DNA from: Alphaproteobacteria bacterium HGW-Alphaproteobacteria-7
GTDB taxonomy: Bacteria; Pseudomonadota; Alphaproteobacteria; Sphingomonadales; Sphingomonadaceae
Direction: 5' to 3'
Assembly: GCA_002842735.1 (NCBI GenBank)
Contig: PHEB01000008.1
Span: 1 to 64,000, forward strand
Length of the DNA stretch: 64,000 bases
Shown here piece by piece: positions 61,403 to 64,000 of the stretch. The notes beneath the pieces are model-generated. The model saw only the letters and a list, made by a program, of their open reading frames with translations, did not search any database and had not been told where the DNA came from. A program made the position numbers and the translations under genes. How positions within the stretch are numbered: the stretch's first letter is position 1; the number at the start of each line of letters is the position of its first letter.

Positions 61403-61918
61403 ATGCGTAAGGTGGCATTGGTATTGGCAAGCAGCGCGGCATTTTTGCTCGCCGCCTGCGGCGGTTCGGAAACTTCGGGCGAATTCACCACCGAGGACGG
61501 CGAAACCGCCGAATACACCATCGACAAGGCAACCGGTGAAACCAGCATGACGGTCGAAGGGCCGGATGGCACCGCCACCTTGCGTTCGGGCGCGGATGTG
61601 CCGGTCAGCCTGCCAGCCGGCTTCAGCCTGTTCCCCGGATCAAAGGTGATCACCAACACCGTTGTCAACCAGCCCGGCGGGCAGGGGACAATGGTGATGT
61701 TCGAGGCAGACGCCGCCGCCGACACGGTCATCGGCCATTACCGCGATCAGGCCAAGGCCGCCGGGTTCGCGATCCAGATCGAAATGAACACCAACGGCAC
61801 CCTGATGATCGGCGCAGAGCGCGAACGCGACGGTTCAACCCTGTCGATCACCGCGACCGACAATCAGAAGGATGCAACCACCGGACAGATCATCATCGGC
61901 AGCAAGACTGCGGGCTGA
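61403..61918 (+). CDS. Lipoprotein of unknown function
   Basis: About 171 residues from the ATG at 61403. A lipobox LLAAC (Cys19) follows a typical hydrophobic core. The mature part has an acidic segment (SGEFTTEDGETAEYTI), a beta-rich middle (ADVPVSLPAGFSLFPGSKVITNTVV) and a helix with GHYRDQAKAAGFAIQIE. I recognise no named family; resembling proteins in sphingomonads are hypothetical. Its gap to ndk contains a nested stem-loop. Confidence 0.75.
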   Translation: MRKVALVLASSAAFLLAACGGSETSGEFTTEDGETAEYTIDKATGETSMTVEGPDGTATLRSGADVPVSLPAGFSLFPGSKVITNTVVNQPGGQGTMVMFEADAAADTVIGHYRDQAKAAGFAIQIEMNTNGTLMIGAERERDGSTLSITATDNQKDATTGQIIIGSKTAG

Positions 61919-61956
61919 TCCTCCGCCTACCCTGCACGAGTGCGAAAGTGCACGCC

Positions 61957-62002
61957 ATGCTGCGCCGCCTGTTCAGGCGCTTGCCATTTTGCAGCGCAGC
62001 AT
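61957..62002 (+). terminator. Nested stem-loop between the lipoprotein gene and ndk
   Basis: An inner perfect hairpin CGCCTG-TT-CAGGCG (61966-61979) is flanked by ATGCTGCGC (61957-61965) and GCGCAGCAT (61994-62002), which can pair as an outer stem. There is no strong T run; TTTT lies between the stems. It could be a terminator, or an mRNA structure upstream of ndk. Confidence 0.5.
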
Positions 62003-62054
62003 CTACGGGCGCGGCCAACATCCCCCATAAAAATACGTCCACAGGAGCATAATC

Positions 62055-62477
62055 ATGGCGGTTACCCGCACCTTTTCGATCATCAAGCCCGATGCCACCC
62101 GTCGCAACCTGACCGGCGCTGTTACCAAGATGCTGGAAGACGCCGGCCTGCGCGTCGTCGCGTCCAAACGCATCCACATGACCCGCGATCAGGCCGAAGG
62201 TTTCTACGGCGTCCACCGCGAACGCCCGTTCTTTGGCGAACTCGTTGATTTCATGATGAGCGAGCCGGTGGTGGTGCAGGTGCTCGAAGGCGAAGACGCC
62301 GTAGCCCGCAACCGCGAAGTGATGGGCGCGACCAACCCGGCGGACGCTGCCCCCGGCACGATCCGCAAGGAACTCGCCCTGTCGATCGGTGAGAACACCG
62401 TTCACGGTTCGGATTCGGAAGAAAACGCCGCCATCGAAATCGCGTTCTTTTTCAAGGATGAAGAGATCGTGGGGTGA
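62055..62477 (+). CDS. ndk: Nucleoside diphosphate kinase
   Basis: This 140-residue enzyme transfers phosphate between nucleoside di- and triphosphates through a phosphohistidine. The opening [18 protein letters not shown], the [17 protein letters not shown] segment, and [18 protein letters not shown] then [20 protein letters not shown] with the active histidine are all intact. A GTG overlapping its TGA starts the next gene. Confidence 0.97.
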   Translation: MAVTRTFSIIKPDATRRNLTGAVTKMLEDAGLRVVASKRIHMTRDQAEGFYGVHRERPFFGELVDFMMSEPVVVQVLEGEDAVARNREVMGATNPADAAPGTIRKELALSIGENTVHGSDSEENAAIEIAFFFKDEEIVG

Positions 62478-63064
62478 ATGATTATTCACACCTTGCCGGG
62501 TGGGCACGGATCGTAAATCAAATTCTCGACGGCCGTGTCCTCCAGCAACCTTACATTCATATCGGACCAACGCCAAAAATCTTGCGAAGCTATGGGTTGG
62601 GTCCACATGATTTGACGATTACAGCTGGTAAGGTTGTAAGGGTATCGAAGGATCATCCTGAAATTACGCGATTGATCTGGCAGGCCCTACCTCAGATATT
62701 AAGCGACCCGGTCGCAGTGATGCCGTCCCAGAAGCGTGATGGATCGGTCATTCCAGTTTTGGTGTGTAAACCGGAAGTCGACTGCCCGGTGTTTGTACCG
62801 ATTATGCCGACTGGTTCAGCCAATATCGTCTTATCGGTCTACGGCAGAGACGATGCCGCTCATTGGGTTGCGCGCGAAGCAGCGATCGCGTCTGAAGACG
62901 GAAGCAAGTTCTACATAAGAGAGGACTTCGCCGCCACTATGCCAAAGCCGGGGTCTGATTCTATCGAACCTATCCCCTCGTCATCCGGTGTATTTCCAGC
63001 AGACGGGACGGCGAAGCCACGTAGACAAATACTCACGCTACGTGAAAAGTCAATAGACACGTAA
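62474..63064 (+). CDS. Orphan protein resembling PBECR/MuF C-terminal toxin domains
   Basis: A 196-residue protein coupled to ndk (GTGA overlap at 62474). The middle resembles the phage/polymorphic-toxin PBECR and MuF-C domains: [18 protein letters not shown], then [15 protein letters not shown], an XLVC / VFVPIMPT strand pair and GRDD. In those families a similar fold is joined to phage head proteins or secreted toxins and is thought to be an RNase. Here it stands alone; the C-terminal 60 residues look disordered. GC and codon use are lower than in ndk, which suggests transfer. The assignment is from pattern memory and is tentative. Confidence 0.5.
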   Translation: MNDYSHLAGWARIVNQILDGRVLQQPYIHIGPTPKILRSYGLGPHDLTITAGKVVRVSKDHPEITRLIWQALPQILSDPVAVMPSQKRDGSVIPVLVCKPEVDCPVFVPIMPTGSANIVLSVYGRDDAAHWVAREAAIASEDGSKFYIREDFAATMPKPGSDSIEPIPSSSGVFPADGTAKPRRQILTLREKSIDT

Positions 63065-63075
63065 GGTCAGAGATA

Positions 63076-64000
63076 CTAGCCCGCCTTGGCAAAGCGCGCC
63101 AATTGCTGCGAATGCGCGTGGTGCTGTCCGCCCTTGCTTGCCGCCATCAGCTTGCGCATTGCCGCCAGTGCTTTGGGTGAGAGGGTGAGGCCAAGATCGG
63201 CGTAGCAGCGCCTGATCGCGGCCTCCCAATCGGTATTCAATTCATCGAACGCAAGCCGCGTCACCGGGCCATGCCAATCGGCCAGCGCGTCGGCCATGCG
63301 CTCATCACGCAGCGCGATCTTGCGGCGCCAGCGCGCTGTAATCGCATCAAGATCGCAAGCATCGGACTGCATCGCCATCTGGTTCGCCGCCAGCGATACC
63401 GCGCTGCGCAGCACCGCGTCGGGATCGCGCTGCGCGATCACAAGCCGGGCGTCAGGGAACGCGGTGAGCAGCGCGGGCAGATCCTCGGCAAAGGCGGGCA
63501 CCTTCATCACGCGGGGCTTTGTCGCCAGCGCGCGCGACGCGGAATCGGTGCGCAGGATGCGGGCCATCTCGCGGTAAATCGGCGCAGGGTCGCGCGCTTC
63601 GCTCCACGCCGAAAAAGTCGGGATGTGCCACTGCGATTCGTAGATCGAATGGTGCAGCGCGGCTGAAATCCACGCCAGCTCCTCCTCCACCGCGCCCGGA
63701 GCCATCGGATGGATCGCCTGCATCCACGGATTGAGCGCGCCGAGCATGGCGAGTTCGACCGCCGCCTTGACCCGGTTCATCCCGAACCGCGCGGGCACCG
63801 GGTGATAGGCATCGCAATAGCGGGTGTGTGAATGCGCCGGGTCAGCCGCCAGCAGGGTGTGGATGCGGGTTGTCCCGCTGCGCATATGACCGATGACGAT
63901 GATCGGCGGGGCGAGACGCGTTTCGAGCAATGCGGGCCGCTTCAGCCACAGCGCGCCGAAAGCGAGGCGGTTTTTGACCACGCGCGACAACTGCCCCCAC
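63076..64000 (-). CDS. Sulfotransferase-family protein, N-terminus beyond window
   Basis: At least 304 residues are read, and the frame stays open to the window edge, so the true start lies to the right. The PAPS 5'-phosphosulfate loop is VIGHMRSGTTRIHTLLAADP, and the 3'-phosphate region is near PDARLVIAQRDPDAVLRSAVSL with its arginine and serine. The C-terminal half (RLAFDELNTDWEAAIRRCYADLGL) fits the family. Substrate unknown; relatives in sphingomonads are common. The gene converges on the PBECR-like orphan with 11 bases between. Confidence 0.88.
   Translation of the reverse strand, partial: WGQLSRVVKNRLAFGALWLKRPALLETRLAPPIIVIGHMRSGTTRIHTLLAADPAHSHTRYCDAYHPVPARFGMNRVKAAVELAMLGALNPWMQAIHPMAPGAVEEELAWISAALHHSIYESQWHIPTFSAWSEARDPAPIYREMARILRTDSASRALATKPRVMKVPAFAEDLPALLTAFPDARLVIAQRDPDAVLRSAVSLAANQMAMQSDACDLDAITARWRRKIALRDERMADALADWHGPVTRLAFDELNTDWEAAIRRCYADLGLTLSPKALAAMRKLMAASKGGQHHAHSQQLARFAKAG

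Noticed and set aside
1-64000. CRISPR arrays, rRNA or tRNA genes, replication origin
   Set aside because: I saw no regularly spaced 25-40-base repeats, no rRNA sequence and no tRNA cloverleaf in the gaps, apart from the tRNA-like part of ssrA. A covariance scan would settle it.

Overview
This window reads as ordinary chromosome of a high-GC alphaproteobacterium, most likely a sphingomonad of the Erythrobacter/Porphyrobacter type. The lineage is an inference. It rests on a circularly permuted two-piece tmRNA, a TonB receptor with the sphingomonad look, the astA-M20-astB arrangement, a Mic60-like gene beside hemCD, and dense REP-like intergenic palindromes. Genes are tightly packed, with many 4-base start/stop overlaps.

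Left part (1-13 kb): the end of an IS481-type transposase; a minus-strand catabolic operon gcdH-maiA-FAH hydrolase; a lone receiver protein; a membrane-anchored HhH protein; a VWA lipoprotein; a translationally coupled tsaD-gpsA-flippase operon; then plus-strand hemC-hemD-Mic60. The hemC reading frame is broken by an apparent out-of-frame deletion. Next (12.5-22 kb): a UbiH-type hydroxylase, a DsbD-like reductase, an S10 peptidase, a small accessory patch (hicA-hicB plus a third antitoxin and a 316-residue orphan) and uvrB.

Middle (22-46 kb): an alpha/beta hydrolase; the conserved ATP-grasp / alpha-E / transglutaminase / Anbu-protease cluster; a LuxR-type regulator with a degenerate receiver; putP, typA, a TonB receptor, an ABC exporter pair divergent from a GDSL esterase, and recF. 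After recF a sigma-54-like promoter precedes two tandem 37-residue membrane proteins and a PspC protein, which looks like a small phage-shock-type module. A LemA/TPM operon leading into NUDIX and SDR genes follows on the minus strand.

Right part (46-64 kb): mscL, the ssrA tmRNA gene (tag ANDNEALAIAA), arginine succinyltransferase genes with an M20 hydrolase, malate synthase G, the outer-membrane biogenesis operon lptD-surA-pdxA-rsmA, divergent pepA-holC-lipoprotein-ndk, an orphan gene resembling phage/polymorphic-toxin PBECR domains, and a sulfotransferase cut by the window edge.

Most of the window is housekeeping: haem, tRNA modification, DNA repair, envelope biogenesis, amino-acid catabolism. 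The points that merit a second look are the broken hemC, the sigma-54/small-protein/PspC module, the maiA start next to a REP element, the three-gene toxin-antitoxin operon, and the PBECR-like gene coupled to ndk. All calls come from reading the sequence and from knowledge of families; no database search was run.
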